DNA of 45,792 nt from an uncultured Duncaniella sp. (GCF_910577345.1 NZ_CAJTMT010000026.1:1-45792), one strand, 5' to 3'; numbered from the stretch's first letter, positions 15,967 to 24,588 are shown. The notes: generated by a model from the sequence alone, not told the origin. Translations and numbers: made by a program.

Positions 15967-18090
15967 ATGATGAAATCCGCTTTACCCATACTGCTTCTCT
16001 TCTGTTCAATGGCATTACCCCTCTCTGCCATAAACCAAGCGCCGGACACACTCTCAACCACCCGACATCAGTCCTCCCCACTACTCCAAGCCTCCGGCGT
16101 CGACTCCATTCCTGACCAAATGCTCAATGAGGTTGTGGTCAAAGGTGAGAAGAGTCAAATCAGATCGCGCGACGGAAGCATGGTGGTCGACCTTCCATCC
16201 ATCGTCAGGAACAAACCGGTCAGCAACATCCTCGAAGCATTGACATATCTTCCCGGAGTCTCTTCCGACGGCGGGATGCTCTCACTTGCGGGAGCAGGAA
16301 CAGTCAGCATCATACTCAACGGCGAGCCAACCGACATGTCGGTCGAAACCCTCTACCAACTCCTCTATTCAATGCCGGTCGACAAATTGAAAAATGTCGA
16401 AATCATGTATGCCGCTCCCGCTAAATACCATGTCAAAGGAGCGGTGATAAACGTCATTCTTAAAACTCCCACCCCTCTCGACGGACTTCAAGGCCAGCTC
16501 CGGGCAGGCTATGAGCAGACCCACCGTCCATCCTACGGAGCCGGTGCAGCCGCAACCTACGCAATAAAGAAGTGGACATTCGACATGAATTACTCGCTAC
16601 GGGATGGACGCGGGAAAGACCGTGAAGTAACCTATTCAAACCATCTCGTCGACGGCACCCGCCATCTCATCGAGGAAGACAACAGCAGAATCTCACACAA
16701 GCTTTCAAACCTCATCTACGCCTCAACTGCCTATTCATTCACCAAAGAAAGCAGCCTGAAACTGACCTACAACGGGCAGTTCACATCCAATTCCAAAAAT
16801 CTGAGCCACACCACAGGTACTCTCGGACAAAGCCTCAACACCTCAACCTACCAATCACCCATAGCCTTCCACTACGCAGCTTTGCGCTATACCACCCCTT
16901 TCGGCCTCGCCGCAGGAGGCGAATTTTCCCACTATTCCGAACGCCGCCATCAGTATCTTCAATCCCTCTCACCCGATGCTCCAATCATGGATGCGTCCAA
17001 CAGACAAAGGGTGAGCCGAACACACGTTTATACCGACATGACACACCAAATAAATGACATGGCGATAAACTACGGCGCCGAATACACCTCTGCCTCCGAC
17101 CATAGCCGTCAATCATTCCTCCTGCCCGAAAATCCTGGCTTCAACAGCACTCTCAATGAAAAGACAGTCCAGGTCTACGCCGGGATGCAAGGATCATTCC
17201 CATTCGGCCTATCCCTCACTGCCTCACTCGCAGGGGAATACTACCATAATGCAAGCGTCCACAACTGGGACTTTGTCCCGCAGTTGGGTGCAACATACTA
17301 CCGCACACCGACAAGCATCTTTCAGCTCTCATTCTTTTCCGAACGCGTCTACCCCTCATATTGGGAACTGCACGGGGCGACAGGCTATCTGAACCCCTAC
17401 AGCATTGTGGTCGGCAATCCCGATCTTCTCCCCACGCTAAAATATTCAGGCCAATTCTCCTACATTTTCCGGCAGAAATATGTGGCCACGCTCTATGTGA
17501 AATACAACGACCGTGCATCGGTCCAGCTCCCCTATCAGTCGCCGACGGAATTGCAGCTCATCTATCAGACTGTCAACATGAACTATACCCGGACCGTCGG
17601 GCTGCACCTCCATATCCCTCTCGAACTGAAATCAATCCTCAATTCGACCATCACGGCCAATCTCTTCAATCAGCGCGCGAAAGCCGACCGCTTCCACGAC
17701 ATAAGTTTCGACAACCGCCGATGGACATTCTACGGTGAACTCAATAATACCCTCCGCCTCTCCCCGACCTCTCCTATCGCTATTTCACTTGACATCTCCT
17801 GCATTACCCCCTCTATTCAAGGTATAGGCAATCTGACAGGTTTATGGAAAATGGATGCCGGTATAAAGTGGAGCTTTGCAAGAAAACGGTGCTGCGAATT
17901 CAATCTAAAATGCAATGACATCTTCAACACCTGGTCACCGACCCTGACCATCAATACCCGTGGACAGGACTACCGCATGAAAGTAGTGGACATGACGCGA
18001 AGCCTCAACCTCACCTTCGTCTATCGCTTCAATGGCTTCAAACCCCATGAAACAGACATCGACACATCCCGCTTCGGCACAGGGAAATAG
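15967..18090 (+). CDS. TonB-receptor-like outer-membrane beta-barrel protein
   Basis: Outer-membrane protein of 707 residues. A signal peptide ends around residue 22 (LPLSA). A plug-like domain covers about 50-165: LNEVVVKGE begins it, then PVSNILEALTYLPGVSSDGG and VSIILNGEPTD. The rest is alternating beta-strand sequence with many aromatic residues, typical of the outer-membrane beta-barrel family next to TonB-dependent receptors. It lacks an N-terminal carboxypeptidase-like domain and an obvious SusD partner, so it is unlikely to be a classical SusC. The C-terminus runs on to DIDTSRFGTGK rather than ending in an aromatic residue. The ligand is unknown. It is divergent from, and probably controlled by, the adjacent two-component system. 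Confidence 0.9.
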   Translation: MMKSALPILLLFCSMALPLSAINQAPDTLSTTRHQSSPLLQASGVDSIPDQMLNEVVVKGEKSQIRSRDGSMVVDLPSIVRNKPVSNILEALTYLPGVSSDGGMLSLAGAGTVSIILNGEPTDMSVETLYQLLYSMPVDKLKNVEIMYAAPAKYHVKGAVINVILKTPTPLDGLQGQLRAGYEQTHRPSYGAGAAATYAIKKWTFDMNYSLRDGRGKDREVTYSNHLVDGTRHLIEEDNSRISHKLSNLIYASTAYSFTKESSLKLTYNGQFTSNSKNLSHTTGTLGQSLNTSTYQSPIAFHYAALRYTTPFGLAAGGEFSHYSERRHQYLQSLSPDAPIMDASNRQRVSRTHVYTDMTHQINDMAINYGAEYTSASDHSRQSFLLPENPGFNSTLNEKTVQVYAGMQGSFPFGLSLTASLAGEYYHNASVHNWDFVPQLGATYYRTPTSIFQLSFFSERVYPSYWELHGATGYLNPYSIVVGNPDLLPTLKYSGQFSYIFRQKYVATLYVKYNDRASVQLPYQSPTELQLIYQTVNMNYTRTVGLHLHIPLELKSILNSTITANLFNQRAKADRFHDISFDNRRWTFYGELNNTLRLSPTSPIAISLDISCITPSIQGIGNLTGLWKMDAGIKWSFARKRCCEFNLKCNDIFNTWSPTLTINTRGQDYRMKVVDMTRSLNLTFVYRFNGFKPHETDIDTSRFGTGK

Positions 18091-18120
18091 GAGGTGGGTG
18101 ATTTGTCGGGCATTTAAACA

Positions 18121-18380
18121 ATGGTTGTAGGGACGCGCTGTAGCGCGTATGCCAGATGAACCGGATATTCCCAGAGGGGTACAGAAATTCAAAAATAACA
18201 GAAATTACAGATATTTTTCAAGGCTGATATTTTTCAATACCGGTTTGATTAATTCATCAAACCACCGGCAACTGAAAACCGTCTGTAATTTCTGTTATTT
18301 TTGAATTTTTGTACCCATGTTTTTACTATTACATTTGGCATACGCGCTACAGCGCGTCCCTACAACCGGCCATGACCCGT
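18121..18380. repeat. Element B, copy 2
   Basis: A 260-bp copy of the long inverted repeat, beginning about 30 bp after the receptor stop. Outer arms with ACGCGCTGTAGCGCGT and inner AAAATAACAGAAATTACAG arms match copy 1. The central loop (about 18220-18280) matches the reverse complement of copy 1's loop (shared AAGGYTGATATTTTTCAA, TTGATTAATYCATC, CCGGCAACTGRAAACC), so the loop is inverted between copies. Confidence 0.85.
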
Positions 18381-18422
18381 CAATCCAACCATGATACGTC
18401 CCGCCATGAAAGACACTAAATA

Positions 18423-18582
18423 ATGGAATAAAAAAATTTTTCAACCCTACATGAACCTTTTTCCTGACCACCGCGTTATAATGGCATAAGAGAAAAATTA
18501 CTTTTTCCATTGCAAGAAATGTGATAATGATTGGTTTATTAAACGAAATTAAGGCTGTCGGGATGACAGCCTTTTTCGTTTA
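18423..18582 (+). repeat. Element A, copy 3
   Basis: 160 bp, the same length as copy 2 and nearly identical to it, again just downstream of a B element (42 bp apart). It ends with the GGCTGTC-GGGAT-GACAGCC hairpin and a T-run, an intrinsic terminator. Confidence 0.85.
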
Positions 18583-18610
18583 TACTAAAAATCCACAATA
18601 TAGCCACAAT

Positions 18611-18650
18611 TTATATTAACGTACAGCATGTTATATTAAGGTACAGCATG
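18611..18650. repeat. 20-bp tandem duplication
   Basis: Two units (18611-18630, 18631-18650) of TTATATTAASGTACAGCATG differing at one base, followed by a partial TTAT. Confidence 0.85.
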
Positions 18651-18719
18651 TTATTATCGGACATCTTCGATGCCCATTTTTGTGGATTTACGCGTGACCC
18701 CACACCTTCGCGGTGAAGC

Positions 18720-18790
18720 AATTTCGCCCTACGGGCTTCATTGCTTTACCGCTCGATGCGGGGCTACCATCATACCGCTGCTTCGCAGCT
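18720..18790 (+). repeat. Element C, copy 1
   Basis: 71-bp repeat from AATTTCGCCCT to CGCTGCTTCGCAGCT, containing small hairpins (GCCCTACGGGC, GCTGCTTCGCAGC). A second copy lies inverted at the window's end (45723-45792). Its GCAGCT end faces the tandem array at the proA 3' end. Confidence 0.85.
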
Positions 18791-18827
18791 TAGAAATTAC
18801 CATCCGGCAGGGGTGAGGCCGTAGCGG

Positions 18828-18950
18828 GGGTATGGCGGGGTATGGCCGTAGCTGTTATGGCCGGGTATGACCGTGCCGTTATGGCCGGGGCTGGCGGTAG
18901 CTGTTATGGTCGGGGCTGGCCGTGCTGTTATGGACGAGTTTGGCCGTGGC
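18828..18950. repeat. 24-25-bp tandem array across the proA stop codon
   Basis: Degenerate GC-rich units starting YYGTTATGG at 18852, 18876, 18901 and 18925 (periods 24, 25, 24), with decayed units on both sides. The proA TAA (18930-18928) lies inside one unit, and the final HGQTRP residues of ProA are encoded by repeat sequence. Confidence 0.8.
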
Positions 18951-20181
18951 CGTTGATGAGGTAGCGGTAGGTGGTGATTTCGCGCAGACCCATCGGGCCA
19001 CGGGGACCGAGTTTTTGCGTGCTGATGCCTATTTCCGCACCGAGGCCGAACTGTGCGCCGTCGGTGAAGCTCGTCGGAGCGTTGACATAAACACATGCAG
19101 CATCCACCTCACGCTGAAAACGGTCAGCCGCCTGTTCGTCATCGGTAATGATACACTCACTGTGGCCCGAACCATAGCGGGCGATGTGGTCAATAGCCTC
19201 GTCAAGCGAAGCGACAGTGCGGATACCCATCTTATAGTCCATCCATTCGGTAGCGTAAGTGTCCTCGTCCGCATCTTTCAGCAACGCAGCGGGGTAATGT
19301 CCGGAAAGGGCTTCACGCGCCGGAACATCGGCATGAATTTCCACATTTTTCTCGGCAAGCCTACGACAGAGTGCGGGAAGATCGGCGAGGCGGTCACGAT
19401 GGATAAGCAGAGTGTCGAGGGCATTACACACGCTCACCCTGCGGGTCTTGGCATTGGTGATTATGTCGCATCCCATCGCAAGGTCACCGGCCTTGTCGAA
19501 ATAGGCACTCACCACCCCTGCTCCGGTCTCAATCACAGGAATGCGGGCATTGTCGCGCACAAAATCAATCAGTCGCCGTCCGCCACGGGGGATGCACACA
19601 TCGACATAGCCTACAGCATTCAGCATAGCTGCCGTAGCCTCATGGGTCGAAGGGAGAAGAGCCACGCAAGCGGTGTCCATGCCCGCATCGGCAAGCACCC
19701 GATGAATCAGCCCGACAATTGCTTCATTTGACGATGCAGCATCCGCACCACCCTTCAGCACACAGGCATTTCCACTGCGAAAACAGAGCGAGAAGACATC
19801 AAAGGTCACGTTGGGTCGGGCCTCATAAATGACGCCTATAACACCAAACGGCACCCTAACCCTGCGCAGACGAAGACCATTGGACAGAGTACGCTCCTCG
19901 ATTACCTCACCGACAGGCGACTGAAGCATGGCCACATGGCGGATGTCGCCGGCAATGGCAGTCAGTCTATCCGGAGTGAGCTGCAGACGGTCGTAGAGAG
20001 GATTTGCAGGATCCATCCGTTGAAGGTCAGCCACATTGGCAGCGAGAAGCTCCTCCTGAGAAGCATCGACAGCATCGGCAAGACGCATAAGAAGCGCCAC
20101 ACGCTCCTCATCGGAGATAGACGACAGTGAGCGTGAAGCCTGTTTCACGCCGGAAAGAATGCCGGTTATATTTTGATTCAT
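18928..20181 (-). CDS. proA: Gamma-glutamyl phosphate reductase
   Basis: Second enzyme of proline synthesis, reducing glutamyl-5-phosphate to glutamate-5-semialdehyde with NADPH in the cytosol (417 residues, normal length). The aldehyde-dehydrogenase-like fold is recognisable by VIGVIYEARPNVT, the catalytic Cys252 in RRVSVCNALDT, VYVNAPTSFTDG and FGLGAEIGISTQKLGPRGP. The start at 20181 (MNQNITGILS) matches the family. It is the last gene of the proC-proB-proA operon, 87 bp after proB. The extreme C-terminus (HGQTRP) and stop codon are drawn from a minisatellite unit rather than conserved sequence. Confidence 0.97.
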   Translation of the reverse strand: MNQNITGILSGVKQASRSLSSISDEERVALLMRLADAVDASQEELLAANVADLQRMDPANPLYDRLQLTPDRLTAIAGDIRHVAMLQSPVGEVIEERTLSNGLRLRRVRVPFGVIGVIYEARPNVTFDVFSLCFRSGNACVLKGGADAASSNEAIVGLIHRVLADAGMDTACVALLPSTHEATAAMLNAVGYVDVCIPRGGRRLIDFVRDNARIPVIETGAGVVSAYFDKAGDLAMGCDIITNAKTRRVSVCNALDTLLIHRDRLADLPALCRRLAEKNVEIHADVPAREALSGHYPAALLKDADEDTYATEWMDYKMGIRTVASLDEAIDHIARYGSGHSECIITDDEQAADRFQREVDAACVYVNAPTSFTDGAQFGLGAEIGISTQKLGPRGPMGLREITTYRYLINGHGQTRP

Positions 20182-20268
20182 ATTTTTACGTTTTAATTTG
20201 TCGATTCAGAATGCGTCCTTAGACATCACACAATTAATAATTGTATGCACACATCTGAAATCATCCTG

Positions 20269-21357
20269 TTATTCAATGAAAAGATAATCGTAGTGAACGA
20301 CGGGGCGACCGCCACGCTGACCAATCATCGCGGCTGTCTCTCCGCTTCCGAGAGCGGCACGTCCGACACCGATGACCTCACCGCCATCGGTAGTAAGGGT
20401 AATGATGTCGCCCTCCTCCCATTCACCATCAATAGCGGTCACACCGACAGGCAGAAGACTTACCGCACGGTCGCTGCGCAAAGCCGCTGCGGCATTATCA
20501 TTGACCGTCACGACACCCTTGGCAAAACTTCCGCTGTGGGCAATCCAGCGCTTGATGTTGCTCAGAGCCTCCGGGCGGGGTTCAAAAAGGGTGTGAGGTA
20601 CGGTAGACGGGGAATTTATAAGGTCGACCAACACATTCGGACGATCGCCACGCGCGATGAACACACTGACACCCTCCTCCGAAAGTTTGCGGGCTATTCC
20701 ACACTTGGTGCCCATGCCTCCACGGCCGAAACCACTCTTGGAAGCCACGACATTGGAGCTTACATCCTCTCCCGGACGCACACGCCCGATGAGACGCGAA
20801 GCCGGATCCGACGGGTTGCCGTCATAAATACCGTCGACATTCGAGAGGATAACAAGCATGTCGGCATCCATCATCGCCGCAATGAGTCCCGACAGCTCGT
20901 CATTATCGGTAAACATCAGTTCCGTAAGGCTTGCCGTGTCGTTTTCGTTGACAATCGGAACTACACCATTTTCAAGCATGGTCTGCATACAGGCCCGCTG
21001 GTTGAGATAGGATGTGCGCGACGAGAAATTTTCCTTCTGAGTCAGCACCTGACCCACGACATAGCCGTACTCGCTGAAAAGCGAATTGTAGATGTTGATG
21101 AGGCGTATCTGACCGATGGATGAAAACAACTGACGCTGAGCCACCGAGTCGAGCTGACGCGACGGACGGAGCGCACCGCGTCCGCAGGCCACAGCACCGC
21201 TCGACACGAGAATCACCTCATGGCCCTGCGCACGGAGCACGGCAATCTGGTCGACAAGCGCCGACATATTGGTGACATTGGGTTTGCCGTCGGGACGTGT
21301 CAGCACATTGCTCCCGACCTTCACGACTATGCGCAATCCTTTCTTTTCTTCTGCCAT
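20269..21357 (-). CDS. proB: Glutamate 5-kinase
   Basis: First enzyme of proline synthesis, phosphorylating glutamate at the gamma carboxyl (362 residues). The amino-acid-kinase domain covers about 1-260: VVKVGSNVLTRPDG, VSSGAVACGRG, VPIVNENDTAS, LSNVDGIYDGNP and GRGGMGTKCGIARKLSEEG. A PUA domain occupies about 278-355. The enzyme is normally feedback-inhibited by proline. It starts 13 bp after the proC stop, so the two are co-transcribed. Confidence 0.97.
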   Translation of the reverse strand: MAEEKKGLRIVVKVGSNVLTRPDGKPNVTNMSALVDQIAVLRAQGHEVILVSSGAVACGRGALRPSRQLDSVAQRQLFSSIGQIRLINIYNSLFSEYGYVVGQVLTQKENFSSRTSYLNQRACMQTMLENGVVPIVNENDTASLTELMFTDNDELSGLIAAMMDADMLVILSNVDGIYDGNPSDPASRLIGRVRPGEDVSSNVVASKSGFGRGGMGTKCGIARKLSEEGVSVFIARGDRPNVLVDLINSPSTVPHTLFEPRPEALSNIKRWIAHSGSFAKGVVTVNDNAAAALRSDRAVSLLPVGVTAIDGEWEEGDIITLTTDGGEVIGVGRAALGSGETAAMIGQRGGRPVVHYDYLFIE

Positions 21358-21370
21358 AATTTCAAAGGGA

Positions 21371-22156
21371 TTATTTCACAGATGCTTTAAGCCCACGGAT
21401 TACTGCGGAAGTGAAACCGGCATGTTCCATCTCGTTGAGGCCACGGATGGTTATGCCACCGGGAGTTGTCACCTTGTCAATCTCACTCTCCGGATGAGCG
21501 CCATCAATCGAAAGCAGAGCGGCGGCTCCACGAAGAGTCTGCACGACCATCTTCTGGGCTACCGCAGCCTTGAAGCCAAGTTCAACGCCACCCTCGACAG
21601 CCGCACGGACATAGCGCATGGCGTAGGCTATACCGCATGAAGCAAGCGCGGTGGCTGCCGGAAGATGAGCCTCGTCGATGACCATGGTTTCACCGAGGAA
21701 ATCGAAAACTCCGGTCACATCAGCCGTGACAGACTGCGAGGCATGGACAGGGACGATGAAGGTCATCGACTGAGCGACCGAGACAGCGGTGTTGGGCATG
21801 GCAATCAGCAGCGACGGCTCGTCAGCGCCATCCTTTCTCAGCCACTCCATCATCTGCAATCCGGTCAGTCCGGCAGCGATAACGACAACGGTCTGACGGG
21901 AATAATCCAGAGAATCCTTAATTTCAGTGAGAACAGTCTCGACAATCCAGGGCTTGACTGCAACGATGACGATTTCTGCATCACGCGCGGCCTCGACATT
22001 GTTGTTGGTGACTGTAGCGCCCTCCGCCGACAGGATTTCAAGCGGGCGGGCCGAGGGATTGGAAACTGTAAGCGAATATTTATCCTTTGCATAATTGAGC
22101 AGTCCGGAGGCGACAGCGCCACCCATTGCTCCTGCTCCAATGACAGCAATTTTCAT
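21371..22156 (-). CDS. proC: Pyrroline-5-carboxylate reductase
   Basis: Final enzyme of proline synthesis, reducing pyrroline-5-carboxylate with NAD(P)H (261 residues). The Rossmann motif is VIGAGAMGGAVASG at residues 4-17. The C-terminal dimer domain shows LASCGIAYAMRYVRAAVEGG and TTPGGITIRGLNEMEHAGF, the conserved substrate-binding loop. I chose the ATG at 22156 because the Rossmann strand follows at once; an in-frame ATG at 22192 would add 12 unconserved residues. It heads the proC-proB-proA operon. Confidence 0.96.
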   Translation of the reverse strand: MKIAVIGAGAMGGAVASGLLNYAKDKYSLTVSNPSARPLEILSAEGATVTNNNVEAARDAEIVIVAVKPWIVETVLTEIKDSLDYSRQTVVVIAAGLTGLQMMEWLRKDGADEPSLLIAMPNTAVSVAQSMTFIVPVHASQSVTADVTGVFDFLGETMVIDEAHLPAATALASCGIAYAMRYVRAAVEGGVELGFKAAVAQKMVVQTLRGAAALLSIDGAHPESEIDKVTTPGGITIRGLNEMEHAGFTSAVIRGLKASVK

Positions 22157-22238
22157 AATATTTTCTACCTTAAGTTTTATAAAATCGTACATTTGTTCTG
22201 ACGACGGACATGCGCCCGCGTGCCATTTGCATCAGGGA

Positions 22239-22246
22239 CAAAGATA
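22239..22246 (-). promoter_or_regulatory. -7 box upstream of proC
   Basis: Minus strand TATCTTTG, an exact TAnnTTTG match, giving a leader of about 75 nt before the ATG at 22156. No clear -33 element. Confidence 0.5.
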
Positions 22247-22334
22247 CGGATATTTACGAAAATTTACGGTCTTCATCATCAAAAACTTTGACATAGGCAT
22301 GAAAAATGCGGATTGTGGGATGCTATTGGAGCCA

Positions 22335-22925
22335 TCAGCCGGCGGCGGTCAATGGTTTTATCCGTGTGCGGGCACGGCGTTTCATATCGTTCATAAACAA
22401 GCGGCGCGCACGGCGGTTGGGAAATGGAATGGAGGAATAGTCCGGCTCATCGCAGTCGGGACAGGCAGTTGCTTCATCATCGCAGTCGGGACAGGCAGTT
22501 GCTTCATCATCGCAGTCCGGACAGACATGGACTTCTTCATCATTGCCGTCGGAGGTTATGCGCTCTGTAGTAGTGGCAAACACATCTTCAATCACAGCAG
22601 AATCGCCGCGGCGCAAGGCGGCACGACGACGCGCAGAGGCTGATCGCTCAATTGCGCGGTCAATCTCAGGGCGCAGAATTGTGAAAATCATCATGCAGAC
22701 CGCATCAGAATCAGCCGAGGGTGCAGCACCGTCGGCTATATAGACGTCAATCATCCCTGAAGCCACAACGGCAAGAACCGGTTGACCATAGACGGCACAC
22801 GCCTCACTCACCCGGCCGTGGATGTAGGCGTGGAATTTTTTTGAAACTTTGGAGCGGGGAGTCTTGTCGCTTACTTTGGGAAATGAGGTGGAGGATTGAG
22901 AAAATGAGGTGGAGGATTGTTTCAT
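22335..22925 (-). CDS. Hypothetical protein with CPDC tandem repeats
   Basis: Predicted cytosolic protein of 196 residues with no recognised family. The N-terminal 20 residues repeat SSTSF and are Ser/Thr-rich. A compact domain follows (KKFHAYIHGRVSEACAVYG, then VLAVVASGMIDVYIADGAAP). A basic helix has RRRAALRR. Near residue 135 come three CPDCDDEATA-type units, encoded by a 30-bp DNA repeat, and then a basic tail (RRARRLF...RRARTRIK). The paired CxxC motifs could bind zinc or iron. I chose the ATG at 22925; an in-frame ATG at 23054 exists, but a -7 box lies between them and supports the shorter form. It is divergent from guaB. Confidence 0.7.
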   Translation of the reverse strand: MKQSSTSFSQSSTSFPKVSDKTPRSKVSKKFHAYIHGRVSEACAVYGQPVLAVVASGMIDVYIADGAAPSADSDAVCMMIFTILRPEIDRAIERSASARRRAALRRGDSAVIEDVFATTTERITSDGNDEEVHVCPDCDDEATACPDCDDEATACPDCDEPDYSSIPFPNRRARRLFMNDMKRRARTRIKPLTAAG

Positions 22926-22961
22926 CGCAGTATTTCGGTTTAAGGGTGATATTATCTTCGG

Positions 22962-22969
22962 CAAAGTTA
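22962..22969 (-). promoter_or_regulatory. -7 box of the CPDC-repeat gene
   Basis: Minus strand TAACTTTG; the start would be near 22956, giving a leader of about 30 nt to the ATG at 22925. Confidence 0.55.
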
Positions 22970-23077
22970 ATATCCCGGATATATGGAAATGGTGCGATAA
23001 TGCAAAGCGTGTGAAAAAATTTTTAACATCACAAAAAATATCACGGCGCAGCATTTCTGTGTTTCTAAAAAAATGAT

Positions 23078-23085
23078 TAACTTTG
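23078..23085 (+). promoter_or_regulatory. -7 box of guaB
   Basis: TAACTTTG matches TAnnTTTG; the start would be near 23092, 18 nt before the ATG at 23110. This excludes the in-frame TTG at 23083, which lies inside the box. Confidence 0.65.
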
Positions 23086-23109
23086 CACGCAATAAATTTT
23101 AATCGTTAT

Positions 23110-24588
23110 ATGTCATTTATTGCTGATCGAGTAAAAATGGACGGACTCACATTTGATGATGTCCTCCTTATTCCGGCTTATTCGGAAGTTCTTCCCCGCG
23201 AAGTAAACCTTAGCACCCGATTTTCCCGCAACATCACGCTCAACGTTCCCCTCGTCTCTGCCGCTATGGATACAGTGACCGAGGCTGCATTGGCTATCGC
23301 CATCGCCCGCGAAGGTGGTATCGGCGTGATTCACAAAAACATGTCGATTGCCGAACAGGCTCGTCAGGTTCACGCTGTGAAGCGCGCGGAAAACGGCATG
23401 ATTTATGACCCTGTGACAATCAAACGCGGCAGCACCGTGGCCGATGCCCTCAACATGATGCGTGAATACCACATCGGCGGCATTCCCGTCGTTGACGAGG
23501 ACCGCAAACTCGTCGGTATCGTCACCAACCGCGACCTGCGTTTCGAGCAGAACCCCAACCGTCCGATCGACGAGGTCATGACAAAGGAGGGACTCGTTGT
23601 GACAAACCAGTCGACAAATCTCGAAGAAGCTGCACAGATACTCCAGCAACACAAAATCGAAAAACTCCCCGTCGTTGACTCCGACAACCGTCTCGTCGGC
23701 CTCGTGACCTATAAGGACATCACCAAGGCAAAGGACAAACCCTACGCCTGCAAGGACAAGCTCGGCCGCCTGCGTGTTGCAGCCGGTGTCGGCGTGACAG
23801 CTGATTCGATGGAGCGTGTCGACGCTCTCGTTGAAGCCGGTGTCGACGCAATCGTCATCGACACTGCCCACGGCCATTCGAGAGGCGTAATCGGCGTACT
23901 CAAAGCCATCAAGGAGAAGTATCCCCATATCGATGTCGTTGTCGGCAACATCGCAACCGGCGAAGCAGCCAAATATCTTGTTGAGAACGGAGCTGACGGC
24001 GTGAAGGTAGGCATCGGCCCGGGTTCAATCTGCACAACCCGCGTCATCGCAGGTGTCGGTGTTCCCCAGCTCAGCGCTGTCTACGACGTTGCCAAGGCTC
24101 TGAAAGGCACAGGTGTACCTCTGATTGCCGACGGCGGTATCCGCTATTCAGGCGACATCGTGAAGGCTCTCGCAGCAGGCGCATACTCAGTGATGCTCGG
24201 CGGAATGCTTGCCGGAGTCGAGGAATCACCCGGCGACACCATCATCTACAACGGACGTAAATACAAATCATATCGCGGCATGGGTTCGCTCGAAGCTATG
24301 GAAAAAGGTTCGAAGGACCGCTACTTCCAGGCCAACGAGACCGACGCGAAGAAACTCGTGCCCGAAGGAATCGCAGCCCGCGTCCCCTACAAGGGTCTTC
24401 TTTACGAGGTTGTCTACCAGATGCTCGGCGGTCTCCGCGCCGGTATGGGCTACTGCGGTGCCCCCGACATCGAGCGTCTGCATGAGGCCAAGTTCACCCG
24501 CATCACCAACGCCGGTGTGGCCGAAAGCCATCCCCATGACGTGGCAATCACTTCCGAAGCTCCCAACTACAGCGCTTCGGCACGATAA
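23110..24588 (+). CDS. guaB: Inosine-5'-monophosphate dehydrogenase
   Basis: Oxidises IMP to XMP with NAD, the committed step of GMP synthesis, in the cytosol (492 residues). The barrel begins DGLTFDDVLLIPAYSEVLP. Two CBS domains lie at about 95-205 (for example IGGIPVVDEDRKLVGIVTNR). The catalytic Cys308 is in GPGSICTTRVIAGVG, followed by the substrate loops IADGGIRYSGD and MLGGMLAGVEESPGD and the flap YRGMGSLEAM. The start at 23110 gives MSFIADRVKMDGLTF, the usual Bacteroidales N-terminus. It is transcribed alone and divergent from the CPDC-repeat gene. Confidence 0.98.
   Translation: MSFIADRVKMDGLTFDDVLLIPAYSEVLPREVNLSTRFSRNITLNVPLVSAAMDTVTEAALAIAIAREGGIGVIHKNMSIAEQARQVHAVKRAENGMIYDPVTIKRGSTVADALNMMREYHIGGIPVVDEDRKLVGIVTNRDLRFEQNPNRPIDEVMTKEGLVVTNQSTNLEEAAQILQQHKIEKLPVVDSDNRLVGLVTYKDITKAKDKPYACKDKLGRLRVAAGVGVTADSMERVDALVEAGVDAIVIDTAHGHSRGVIGVLKAIKEKYPHIDVVVGNIATGEAAKYLVENGADGVKVGIGPGSICTTRVIAGVGVPQLSAVYDVAKALKGTGVPLIADGGIRYSGDIVKALAAGAYSVMLGGMLAGVEESPGDTIIYNGRKYKSYRGMGSLEAMEKGSKDRYFQANETDAKKLVPEGIAARVPYKGLLYEVVYQMLGGLRAGMGYCGAPDIERLHEAKFTRITNAGVAESHPHDVAITSEAPNYSASAR

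Noticed and set aside
18797..19731. Frames on either strand through the proA region
   Set aside because: They are out-of-phase shadows of proA and of its GC-rich tandem array.
22926..23054. Longer start of the CPDC-repeat protein
   Set aside because: A -7 box at 22962-22969 lies inside this extension, which is rich in atypical residues; the ATG at 22925 is preferred.
23083..23109. TTG start for guaB
   Set aside because: The TTG is part of the promoter -7 box, and the ATG at 23110 matches the family N-terminus.
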